Shown here: piece after piece, positions 52,776 through 59,660 of the stretch
Layout: every line of letters begins with the position of its first letter
How positions within the stretch are numbered: the stretch's first letter is position 1
Assembly: GCA_020849795.1 (NCBI GenBank)
Contig: JADZFR010000042.1
Location: forward strand, 1-59,660
Direction of reading: 5' to 3'
DNA length: 59,660 bases
From: Planctomycetota bacterium
GTDB lineage: Bacteria > Planctomycetota > UBA8742 > UBA2392
Notes under the pieces: model-generated
What the model was told of the DNA's origin: nothing
Databases searched by the model: none
Seen by the model: only the letters and a program-made list of their open reading frames with translations
Program-made: the position numbers and the translations under genes

Positions 52776-53939
52776 TCAGCGCGCCGCAAGTTGCAGTTCG
52801 GGCACTTTGCCCGCGCGGCGGTCCCACCATTCGCGCAGCGGTTTGGCGGACCACCACGCGAAGAAGGCCAGCGCGTGGCCGGCGATGATGTCGGGAATGT
52901 AGTGGTAGCCGCCGTACAGGGTCGCGATATAGACGGCGATGCCCACCGGCAGATACACCCAGAACAGCGGGCGAATGCCCTTCCAGCTTGCGATCAGGAA
53001 CAGTGTGGTCCAGGCTGTGTGCAGGCTCGGAAAGCAGTCGCGGTTGCGGCCCTTGATGTCGTCCATGAAGGCCAGCGCGCCTTCACTGCCGGCAAGCCAG
53101 CGGTCTTCAAACACGTACTTTGGGCCGACCACGGGCACCAACACATACCCGATGTAGGCCAGCGCGCCGCAGATCACCAGCGCGCCGATAAAGCGGTTAT
53201 AGACCGTGCGCCGCCCCAGAAACCACAGCGCCAGCGCCAGCGCCGGCGCCGCGTACACATAACTGATGTAGGCCGCTTCGTGGATGTCCATTTGAGTCAA
53301 CCCGAACGTGCCGATCAGGCTTGTGATCCAGTCCGCGTGCATCCACTTGCGCACGATCGCGGCGCTCAGGTCGCCGACAAGCCAGAAGTCAAACTTTGCC
53401 ATCTCAACATCGTAAAGCGTGTCGCCGCGCACTGCCGGGATCAGCCGCTTGTTCATCTCATACACGCCCATGCACGCCAGAAACGGCACGTAGGCACGCA
53501 CGCCGCCGATGCCCCAGAGCACGGTGGCTTTGCTGCGTGCTGCCGGCCCGACGGCTTCGCCCCATACGCCGTGCATCAGCTTGCGACCGGCGCCGCCACG
53601 GGCCAGCGGAAGCATGGCCACAAGCAGCAGAAAGGCCGTGCCCAGGGCGCACCACAGCGTGAACATCCACATCGTGCCGCGGCCATGAAAGTTGTAAGTG
53701 AAGCCGGCCCAAAGCGTTTCAAACGAAGGCGTGCCCGGCAGAAGCAGGTACAGCGTGACGAAGCAGGCCAGCAGGCCGACGATGATGGCTTCTTCAAAGC
53801 GAAAGAGACAGAAGGCCCAACGCCACAGGGCGACGGGAGCGGTGCGGGCGCGGATGTCGGCAATCTCGCGCAACTCGCCGGGCGACACCGATTGGTGTGC
53901 GCCTGTGGGTGCGTCAGCAATGGCAGAAGTGTCTGGCAT
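52776..53939 (-). CDS. PAP2-family membrane phosphatase or phosphotransferase
   Basis: This 387-residue protein has about eight hydrophobic helices. The PAP2 phosphatase motifs are present in the C-terminal half: FPSLHTAWTTLFLIASW and the histidine/aspartate block LYGGYHYIPDIIAGHALAF. That layout matches the PAP2-like family of inositolphosphotransferase or undecaprenyl-diphosphate-phosphatase-type enzymes. The substrate is a lipid phosphate or headgroup, not identified. It lies 90 bases upstream of the sigma gene on the same strand. ATG 53939 is preferred, as the longer frame to 54059 has poor coding character. Confidence 0.85.
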   Translation of the reverse strand: MPDTSAIADAPTGAHQSVSPGELREIADIRARTAPVALWRWAFCLFRFEEAIIVGLLACFVTLYLLLPGTPSFETLWAGFTYNFHGRGTMWMFTLWCALGTAFLLLVAMLPLARGGAGRKLMHGVWGEAVGPAARSKATVLWGIGGVRAYVPFLACMGVYEMNKRLIPAVRGDTLYDVEMAKFDFWLVGDLSAAIVRKWMHADWITSLIGTFGLTQMDIHEAAYISYVYAAPALALALWFLGRRTVYNRFIGALVICGALAYIGYVLVPVVGPKYVFEDRWLAGSEGALAFMDDIKGRNRDCFPSLHTAWTTLFLIASWKGIRPLFWVYLPVGIAVYIATLYGGYHYIPDIIAGHALAFFAWWSAKPLREWWDRRAGKVPELQLAAR

Positions 53940-54099
53940 CCGGGTCCACAAGTCGGCACTTGGCGTGCCGTTACGCCATTCTTCGCGGCATCTTAACGAT
54001 TCGCAAGTCACGGGCGATATGGAAACGTGACAGAACTGTGCCGAACACCAAACAGCCATTTGCCGTTCACAGGCGCGGGTACACTTGGGGGAATCGGCA

Positions 54100-54582
54100 A
54101 TGCTCGCTACAATCGCACACGCACCGGTCGCTCACGATCAGGATGCAGGGGAGGGCATGGGCGAGAATTCAGGCAAGGGCGGGCGCATCCGCGAGATCGC
54201 GCCGGACGAGCTGGACTTTGACGCGACAGACGCGGCAGGCCAGTTCGATTTCGATGCCCAGGACCGCCGCCGCTACCAGCGCGCCACGCTTGAAGTACCC
54301 ATCGCGTTGAAGCTGCTTGGCCCCGGCAACAGAGATCTGTGCAAGGGCAAGGCCCTGCTGCGCGACCTGAGCCTGGATGGCGCGTTTCTTACCGCCATCG
54401 AAATCCAGGAAACGTTCGATGGCGTCAAGCCCGAAGAAATCGGCGAGTTCGTCCGCATCCAGTTCACCATCATGGACGGCCCCTTCAAAGGTGTTGAAGC
54501 CGCCGCCGTGCCGGTGCGCGTGGGCCGCCAGGTTGGCGGCGTGGGCGTGAAGCTCGAAACCGGGTTCAACTTCGCGGTGTAA
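54100..54582 (+). CDS. PilZ-domain protein
   Basis: This 160-residue protein has an acidic N-terminal half and a PilZ domain (about 52-160). The c-di-GMP-binding signature is DRRRYQRATLEVP followed by DLSLDGAFLT, matching the RxxxR and (D/N)xSxxG motifs. PilZ proteins act as c-di-GMP effectors for motility, secretion or surface behaviour. Start choice is uncertain: ATG 54100 has GGGGGA seven bases upstream, and ATG 54157 has a G-rich site closer in. It converges on the permease gene with eight bases between. No diguanylate cyclase is in the window. Confidence 0.85.
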   Translation: MLATIAHAPVAHDQDAGEGMGENSGKGGRIREIAPDELDFDATDAAGQFDFDAQDRRRYQRATLEVPIALKLLGPGNRDLCKGKALLRDLSLDGAFLTAIEIQETFDGVKPEEIGEFVRIQFTIMDGPFKGVEAAAVPVRVGRQVGGVGVKLETGFNFAV

Positions 54583-54590
54583 CGCAGCCA

Positions 54591-56135
54591 CTATTCGTGG
54601 CGCAATGCGTCGATGGGTTGCAGCAGCGACGCGCGGATGGCCGGGTACAGGCTGGCCAGAAAACCGATTGCGAAGGCCAGCCCCAGTGCCTGCAAGCTGC
54701 GCTCGACGTTCAGCGTGCCGCTCAGCGCATCCATCGCGAAGTATTGCCGCGCGATCTGCACCTCCAGCAACCCGAACGCCACGCCCGCGCCGCCGCCAAG
54801 AATCGACAGGATCAGCCCTTCCAGCATGATGCTGCTCAGTACCCGCGTGCGGCTCCAGCCGACCGCCAGCAGCAGGCCGATCTCGCGCGTGCGTTCGTAC
54901 ACGCTCAGAGTCATCGTGTTCAGAATGCCGATGGCGCCGGCCAGCGCCGCGATCAGGCTGATGACCAGCCCGAACTTCTCAAAGAACTCGACTTCCTTGT
55001 GCCGCTGCAGAATGTCGGCGCTCTTGATCGCCCGCAACTCGTCGATCGATTCGTTGATCTTGCCGCGAACGTCCGACACCAGTGCTGCGTGCTCAGCTTC
55101 GGTCAGGGCGCGGTCTTCGGTGGCGTGGCGCTTGTTCACCTCAAGCAGGAAGTTGGTGCACGAGGCGGCCCGGGCGACTTCTTCCTCGACCATTTTGCCG
55201 CCCTTCTTGACCTTGATCTTCTCGGTGCGTTCGTGCTTGCCCTTGATGATCTGCGCGACCTTAAGGTGAAAGAACACCGCTGAATCCTGGATCATGATGC
55301 CCGTGCGGCACACACCCCGCGTCATCAACTGCAGCTTCATCTGGTAGGCGTAGACCGGGTCCGCCGGGTTGTAATCGATGCCGTGGCGCTCTTTCAGCCA
55401 CTTGGCGTACTGGTCATCATCCAGCGGCATGCCCAGCACGTTCAGCGGCCGCGGTGGAGGCGCCTTGCGGCCGGTGCGGGCCTCGTACTCTTCGGGCGTT
55501 TCTTCCTTGATGGCGTCCTGGTGCACGCCAAGTTCTTTCGTCAGGCGCATCAGCGCCCACATCTTCTTGCCGTAGTCCGACATTTCCTCCCAGTTGTCGG
55601 GGCGGCTGAAGACCTGGGTGAAGCCCTCGCTGGTCACGATGTTCATCAGGTCGAGCGACTGGCCCACGACAGGGGCCTTCTGGCCCATCTTGTCCTGCAA
55701 GATCTCCCAGGCGCGCCAGCCAAAGACGACACCGTTGGGGTGTTCGTCGCTGATCGGCTCGCCCTCAAGCATCTCCATGTGGCGAATCATGGGGTTGTTG
55801 CCCGTGAGGCCGTAGTACAGGATTGCCGGCCGGTCATCAAAGTCGGCGTCGGTGCGCAAGATCGCCGCGATCATCGGCGAAACGGTGTGTACGCCCTCAA
55901 TCGCCTTGAGCTGGTCTTCGTGGTACAGCGGCACGTCGCTTTCGAGCTCTTCGGCCGTGGCCTGCGTGACGACGATGTCGCCGCGCTGTGTTTCAAACGC
56001 TTCCTGGATCTGGCCGACCAGGTCGTCGCTGATCGTGAACAGCGCGACCATGATCGACACGCCCACGCCGACACCCAGCACGCTGAAGAACGTGCGCAGC
56101 TTGCGGCGGGCCAGATTTTTCAGGACGAACTTCAT
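54591..56135 (-). CDS. ABC transporter permease, MacB/FtsX type
   Basis: This 514-residue protein has the standard layout of FtsX/MacB permeases: one N-terminal membrane helix (about 15-35: FFSVLGVGVGVSIMVALFTI), a large periplasmic domain (about 40-380), and three C-terminal helices (about 385-500). An N-terminal NLARRKLRTFFSVLGVG is typical. The family exports lipoproteins, peptides or macrolides or transduces signals. The periplasmic domain is larger than in MacB and contains a charged stretch (KGKHERTEKIKVKKGG). No ATPase gene is adjacent. It diverges from tgt over 93 bases. Confidence 0.9.
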   Translation of the reverse strand: MKFVLKNLARRKLRTFFSVLGVGVGVSIMVALFTISDDLVGQIQEAFETQRGDIVVTQATAEELESDVPLYHEDQLKAIEGVHTVSPMIAAILRTDADFDDRPAILYYGLTGNNPMIRHMEMLEGEPISDEHPNGVVFGWRAWEILQDKMGQKAPVVGQSLDLMNIVTSEGFTQVFSRPDNWEEMSDYGKKMWALMRLTKELGVHQDAIKEETPEEYEARTGRKAPPPRPLNVLGMPLDDDQYAKWLKERHGIDYNPADPVYAYQMKLQLMTRGVCRTGIMIQDSAVFFHLKVAQIIKGKHERTEKIKVKKGGKMVEEEVARAASCTNFLLEVNKRHATEDRALTEAEHAALVSDVRGKINESIDELRAIKSADILQRHKEVEFFEKFGLVISLIAALAGAIGILNTMTLSVYERTREIGLLLAVGWSRTRVLSSIMLEGLILSILGGGAGVAFGLLEVQIARQYFAMDALSGTLNVERSLQALGLAFAIGFLASLYPAIRASLLQPIDALRHE

Positions 56136-56228
56136 CTCAGGGCGCAGAGGTTAGAGGCGTTGGGTCTGGTATGCCATACGCCGCATGCCACTACCTTGTC
56201 CGGGTCAGGCCTGTAATCTTGCGCGGCA

Positions 56229-57356
56229 ATGGCCGACTTCTTCCAGCTCGATCACACCGATGGCGCCGCCCGCGCCGGCACATTGCGCACCGACCGGGGC
56301 CAGGCGCAGACCCCGCTGTTCATGGCCGTCGGCACGCAAGGTACCGTCAAGGGCTGCACGCCCGAGCAGCTGCTGGACGCTAACGTGCGCGTCGTGCTGG
56401 GCAACACCTACCACCTGATGGTGCGGCCGGGCGCCGACGTCGTGGCAGAGCTGGGCGGTTTGCACGCCTTTGCGCGCTGGAACGGGCCGATGCTGACCGA
56501 CAGCGGCGGCTACCAGGTGTTCAGCCTTGGCGCCATGAACCAGGTGACCGAGCAAGGCTGCACCTTCCAGAACCATCTCGATGGCCGGCCGGAATTGCTC
56601 TCGCCTGAGCGCAGCATGCAAATCCAGCACCAGCTCGGCGCCGACATTGTCATGCAGCTCGATGACGTGCCGGCGCTACCCGCAACGCCCGAGCGCGAAG
56701 CCGACACCATGCGCCGCAGCGTGCGCTGGCTCGACCGCTGCATTGATTCTCTGCCGGCGCAGTCGGCCCAGGGCAAGCGCCAGCGGCTGTTCGGCATTGT
56801 GCAGGGCGGCTTGAACCCGGCCCTGCGCAGCGAATCCGCGACTGAGCTTGTGGCGCGCGACTTGGCCGGCTACGCGGTGGGGGGGCTGAGCGTCGGCGAA
56901 ACCAAGCGGCAGATGGAGGACATACTGGGCGTGGTCACGGAATTGCTGCCCGCCGACAAGCCGCGCTACCTGATGGGGGTGGGCTATCCCGAAGACATGC
57001 TTGCGGCGATCGGCCTGGGCGTGGACATGTTCGATTGCGTATTGCCTACGCGCTCGGCGCGGCACTCGCTGGTGTTCACGTCGCACGGCCGCCTGCGCAT
57101 GCGCAACGCGCGGCACGCCCGCAGCCCCGGCCCGCTGGAAGCCGGCTGCGGCTGCTACGCGTGCGCCGGTTACAGCCGCGGCTATGTGCGGCATCTGTTG
57201 ATGGCAGGCGAGATGCTTGGCATGACGCTTTTGACCATCCATAATCTATACTTCTACACGTCGCTGATGCGGCGTGCGCGCGAGGCGATTGCGGCAGGCG
57301 AGTATGGCAGGTTCGTCGCCGAGTGGTTGCCGCGTGTCTGCAAGGGAGCAGATTGA
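56229..57356 (+). CDS. tgt: Queuine tRNA-ribosyltransferase
   Basis: Tgt exchanges the wobble guanine of GUN-anticodon tRNAs for preQ1, in the queuosine pathway. The 375-residue protein has LTDSGGYQVFSLG (catalytic aspartate), GIVQGGLNPALR and the nucleophile-bearing DCVLPTRSARHS; the usual DCVMPTRNARNG differs slightly. The zinc ligands are in GCGCYACAGYSRGYVRHLL. ATG 56229 gives a normal length. Its stop overlaps the start of the next gene (TGATG), so translation is coupled. Confidence 0.95.
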   Translation: MADFFQLDHTDGAARAGTLRTDRGQAQTPLFMAVGTQGTVKGCTPEQLLDANVRVVLGNTYHLMVRPGADVVAELGGLHAFARWNGPMLTDSGGYQVFSLGAMNQVTEQGCTFQNHLDGRPELLSPERSMQIQHQLGADIVMQLDDVPALPATPEREADTMRRSVRWLDRCIDSLPAQSAQGKRQRLFGIVQGGLNPALRSESATELVARDLAGYAVGGLSVGETKRQMEDILGVVTELLPADKPRYLMGVGYPEDMLAAIGLGVDMFDCVLPTRSARHSLVFTSHGRLRMRNARHARSPGPLEAGCGCYACAGYSRGYVRHLLMAGEMLGMTLLTIHNLYFYTSLMRRAREAIAAGEYGRFVAEWLPRVCKGAD

Positions 57357-58066
57357 TGTTCATCGGCGGGTTGCTGCGCAACGTGTTCATCTTCTCCGGC
57401 ATTGCCGCCGGCGGTGCGATGGCCATCTGGGGCGCGGCACGGCCGATCGAAGGCGCAGACGAGATTGCGGTTGCGCAGAACGCATCGCCGATCGTTCTGA
57501 ACACAGCACGGCCGCCCGACCGGCCGCTCATTCCGCTTGCCAAGCCGATCTCGCTTGAGAAGGGCTTCGGCCGCACGGAACTTACCGGCATTCCGACGCG
57601 CGTGGTGCCACCCAACGCACTGGACGAGTTGAACCTCGACCGCCGCTGGGATGGCTTGCCTACTCGTGAGCCCGACGCGGAAGTGAAGACGCCGCTGCCA
57701 AGCTCGGAGCTGCCGCCGCCCAAGGCAACCGATGAAGTGTCAGAGCCGACCAGCGACGACGCAGCGCTGCAGGACGAGTACCACTTCAATGACCTGCCGG
57801 CTGAAGCGCGCGCCCGCGCACTTGAGGGCCTGAAGTCACTGAAAGAAGGTACCGAACTGCTGAAGGAAGGCGACCGCGAGTTCCGCCAGCCCGGCGAAAC
57901 CGGCATGGAAGGGCGCCGCAAAATCCGGGAAGCCGCCAAGATCCTGCGCGTGGCCAAGGACAAGCTGGAAGCCGCGCTGCGCATCGTGCCCGACAACCGC
58001 GACCTGCTTGAGCTCGTGCGTGATGCCAAGGCGAACCTGTACACGTGCATGAAGCACGGCATGTAG
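57356..58066 (+). CDS. Exported or membrane-anchored protein, unknown function
   Basis: This 236-residue protein begins with a hydrophobic segment (LLRNVFIFSGIAAGGAMAIWG), then a Pro-rich region (about 40-140) and a charged helical C-terminal domain (about 145-236: ALEGLKSLKEGTELLKEG, RVAKDKLEAALRIVPDNRD). The end resembles a single helical repeat. The family is not recognised. The ATG overlaps the tgt stop. It converges on the DUF6064-like gene with one base between. Confidence 0.75.
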   Translation: MFIGGLLRNVFIFSGIAAGGAMAIWGAARPIEGADEIAVAQNASPIVLNTARPPDRPLIPLAKPISLEKGFGRTELTGIPTRVVPPNALDELNLDRRWDGLPTREPDAEVKTPLPSSELPPPKATDEVSEPTSDDAALQDEYHFNDLPAEARARALEGLKSLKEGTELLKEGDREFRQPGETGMEGRRKIREAAKILRVAKDKLEAALRIVPDNRDLLELVRDAKANLYTCMKHGM

Positions 58067-58067
58067 C

Positions 58068-58748
58068 TCAGAAATCGAAGCGGATGGTGTCTTTCGTCGG
58101 CGCCTCGGTGTTCTTGCTGTGCCAAAGCTTCCAGCCCCACAGCGCCAGAAGCATGCACGGCAGCAGCGCGTAGTCTTCGTAAATGTCCCACCAGGCAATT
58201 GTCGCGAACGATGTCACCGCAAAGATCAGCGGCGGCACCATCATCCAGAACCTCGGCCCCGGCCGCGCAGATACAGCAACACCCAGCGTGATCAGCGACA
58301 CGGAACCCGGCATCAGGCCATAGGTCGTGACAGCCGGGTACTCGCGCCCTAGCAGCCAGCTGACACCCGGATAACCGATGGCACCGAAAGCGACAATGAA
58401 CAGCGATGCCAGCGTCGGGTTGTCACGCCGCCAGTGAAAGTGCGGCGGAAACGAGTATGAAGCGGCAATGGCATAGTAAATGCCGGCCGCCACGCACACC
58501 GCGCCGGCGACGTGACCGATCCAGTGCACGGTGGCCATGACGTTGAAAAAGAACAGTACGCCGATCATCGCCCACTCGGCCGCGAGCAACAGCAGTACGC
58601 CGCGGCTTGTGTCCTGCTTGGTGCCGCGCAGCAGCAAGACGAAAATCAACAGCGTGGGGATGTAAATCAGGATTTGAAGCGGCTCGATATAGGCGTTATA
58701 GCGAGCGGCCATGCTGAGAAGCTGACTGGCAGAAAACGGAGCATCCAT
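58068..58748 (-). CDS. DUF6064-like membrane protein
   Basis: This 226-residue protein begins MDAPFSASQLLSMAARYN and has about seven hydrophobic helices, a pattern like DUF6064 family proteins of unknown function. Segments such as PLQILIYIPTLLIFVLLL and AEWAMIGVLFFFNVMATVHW support this. ATG 58748 fits the family start. The start codon overlaps the divergent methyltransferase start in one CATG, so regulatory sequence must lie inside coding regions. Confidence 0.7.
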   Translation of the reverse strand: MDAPFSASQLLSMAARYNAYIEPLQILIYIPTLLIFVLLLRGTKQDTSRGVLLLLAAEWAMIGVLFFFNVMATVHWIGHVAGAVCVAAGIYYAIAASYSFPPHFHWRRDNPTLASLFIVAFGAIGYPGVSWLLGREYPAVTTYGLMPGSVSLITLGVAVSARPGPRFWMMVPPLIFAVTSFATIAWWDIYEDYALLPCMLLALWGWKLWHSKNTEAPTKDTIRFDF

Positions 58749-59364
58749 GCCCGGCAATCCCGATGATGGCGTAACTGACCAGAAGGTTAACAAATCCGCA
58801 TACTGGAATGCTATTTACGAAGCAGAGGAATCGCCGCGGTGGAGTATCGGCGTTGCGCCGGCGCTGAGGCACTGGCTTGAGACTTCTGGCGCAAAGCCGG
58901 GCCGCGTGCTGCTGCCGGGCTGTGGCTACGGGCACGACGCGGTACTGTTCGCCCAACACGGCTACGAAGTGGTCGCCGTCGATTTTGCCCCGTTGGCGAT
59001 TGAGCGCGCGAAGCAGATGCACGCCACCGCACGCGTAGAATGGCGCTGCGCCGACATTTTCGACCTGCCGAAAACCGACGCCGCGTCCTTTGACTACCTT
59101 TACGAATACACCTGCATGGTCGCCATTCAGCCCGCGCGCCGCGCCGAGTATGCGCGACTTTGCCACGACTTGCTGAAGCCGGGCGGCCGGCTGATCGGCA
59201 GTTTCTACAACCACGGGCGCGAAGGCGGCCCGCCGTTTGACATCACGCGCGAGCAGGTGCAGTCTCTTTATCAGCCGCTGTTCACGATTCATCGCCTCGA
59301 GGTCACGCCCCACAGTGTAGAGCGCCGCAAGGGCCACGAAATCTGGGCCGACTTCCAGAAGTAA
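58747..59364 (+). CDS. TPMT-like SAM methyltransferase
   Basis: This 205-residue protein resembles the thiopurine S-methyltransferase family. It opens SAYWNAIYEAEESPRWSIG, has motif I RVLLPGCGYGHDAVLFAQ and GYEVVAVDFAPLAIERAK, then CADIFDLP and LLKPGGRLIGSFYNHGREGG. The family methylates sulfur, selenium or tellurium compounds, or halides. The substrate here is unknown. ATG 58747 is the only start that includes the whole family opening. It ends 45 bases before the last gene of the window. Confidence 0.88.
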   Translation: MPGNPDDGVTDQKVNKSAYWNAIYEAEESPRWSIGVAPALRHWLETSGAKPGRVLLPGCGYGHDAVLFAQHGYEVVAVDFAPLAIERAKQMHATARVEWRCADIFDLPKTDAASFDYLYEYTCMVAIQPARRAEYARLCHDLLKPGGRLIGSFYNHGREGGPPFDITREQVQSLYQPLFTIHRLEVTPHSVERRKGHEIWADFQK

Positions 59365-59378
59365 GCGTGCTTGCCCAG

Positions 59379-59405
59379 GTGGCAGCGGCTGGAAGCCAGT
59401 GCCAC
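59379..59405. repeat. Hairpin between convergent genes
   Basis: GTGGCA (59379-59384) pairs with TGCCAC (59400-59405), with GGCT/AGCC (59387-59390 with 59394-59397) inside. It sits between the methyltransferase stop and the next gene. A terminator role in both directions is plausible, but no T tract follows. Confidence 0.5.
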
Positions 59406-59409
59406 TGCA

Positions 59410-59658
59410 CTACGTGCCTGCCGTGGCTAACTCCGGCGTTTGCTTCAGCGATTCCACGTACTGGTTCCACATGGCCTGCGTTTCGGGGTCGGTCGCCGGG
59501 TCGTATTTTGGCGTCCGTGTTGGCAGCGGCTCCTGCGCGGGCTTTGGCGGCGGCGGGATCTCTGCCGCGGCCTGCTGTGTCACCGCCGTATCATGCTGCG
59601 GCTGTGGGCCGAACTTTTCTTCGACGCATTGCAGGGCAGCGTCGCGGGCCTGGGTCAT
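59410..59658 (-). CDS. Small Pro-rich protein at window edge
   Basis: This 82-residue frame begins with ATG two bases from the end of the window, so an upstream extension cannot be excluded. It is Pro/Gln/Thr-rich (EIPPPPKPAQEPLPTRTPKY) with a helical-looking end (DPETQAMWNQYVESLKQTPE). No family is recognised, and no membrane segment is seen. If the real start is outside the window, this is the C-terminal part of a larger protein. Confidence 0.5.
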   Translation of the reverse strand: MTQARDAALQCVEEKFGPQPQHDTAVTQQAAAEIPPPPKPAQEPLPTRTPKYDPATDPETQAMWNQYVESLKQTPELATAGT

Positions 59659-59660
59659 CA

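Overview
The window is about 59.6 kb of GC-rich (roughly 60-65 percent by eye) bacterial chromosome. It is densely packed, often uses GTG or TTG starts, and carries no phage, transposase, CRISPR array or rRNA. An LptD-like outer-membrane protein, lipoproteins and LPS-type logic point to a diderm. Three transmembrane Hanks-type Ser/Thr kinases, several ECF-like sigma factors (one directly upstream of a kinase), a sigma-54 activator and secreted multi-Ig proteins fit Planctomycetota or a neighbouring lineage best. That placement is inference from gene content. The first 104 bases are pure C and look like a technical artefact.

Layout. 0.1-2.1 kb: fused OppD-OppF-type ABC ATPase, then a tRNA-Leu with an AAG anticodon and a terminator. 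2.5-13.1 kb: seven co-directional minus-strand genes read holB, lptD-like, ugd, tsaD, rhomboid, hemL and a TPR protein. 13.2-14.1 kb: a solitary atpG. 14.2-16.2 kb: a minus-strand operon of sigma factor, DUF4177-like, cupin and methyltransferase. 16.4-21.7 kb: pmbA/tldE, a sigma-54 activator, a phosphodiesterase with an inserted membrane domain, and a small unknown. 21.7-26.2 kb: thiolase, an operator-rich promoter, a second sigma factor, a methyltransferase, rsmG and a HemJ-like membrane protein. 26.3-30 kb: a minus-strand block of two parvulin-type proteins, scpB and an alpha/beta hydrolase. 30-33.3 kb: kinase 1 and ispG. 33.3-35.3 kb: two unknown membrane proteins. 35.4-41 kb: a PcRGLX/YetA-like lipoprotein and kinase 2 with an extracytoplasmic propeller. 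41-43.6 kb: lgt and a flavin-halogenase-like enzyme. 43.6-44.0 kb: a palindrome-rich repeat cluster. 44-47.3 kb: a secreted Ig-repeat protein divergent from an HTH regulator. 47.3-54 kb: a minus-strand module of PAP2, sigma factor, kinase 3, TPM protein and zinc-ribbon protein. 54.1-59.7 kb: PilZ protein, FtsX/MacB-type permease, tgt, an unknown, a DUF6064-like membrane protein, a TPMT-like methyltransferase and a small Pro-rich protein at the edge.

How it fits together. Most genes are housekeeping: tRNA modification (tsaD, tgt), haem (hemL, perhaps hemJ), isoprenoids (ispG), envelope (lgt, lptD-like, ugd), replication and segregation (holB, scpB) and ATP synthase gamma. Set among these are signalling modules. 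The strongest candidate for an under-described system is the 47.3-52.7 kb locus, in which an ECF-like sigma factor, a membrane kinase with altered HRD and DFG motifs, a TPM-domain membrane protein and a double zinc-ribbon membrane protein share one strand, the last two coupled by a GTGA overlap. Other notable points are a phosphodiesterase interrupted by a four-helix membrane domain, a parvulin pair in which one copy has lost the catalytic histidines, paired operator-like palindromes around a sigma-factor promoter, and recurrent short GC-rich palindromes between genes.
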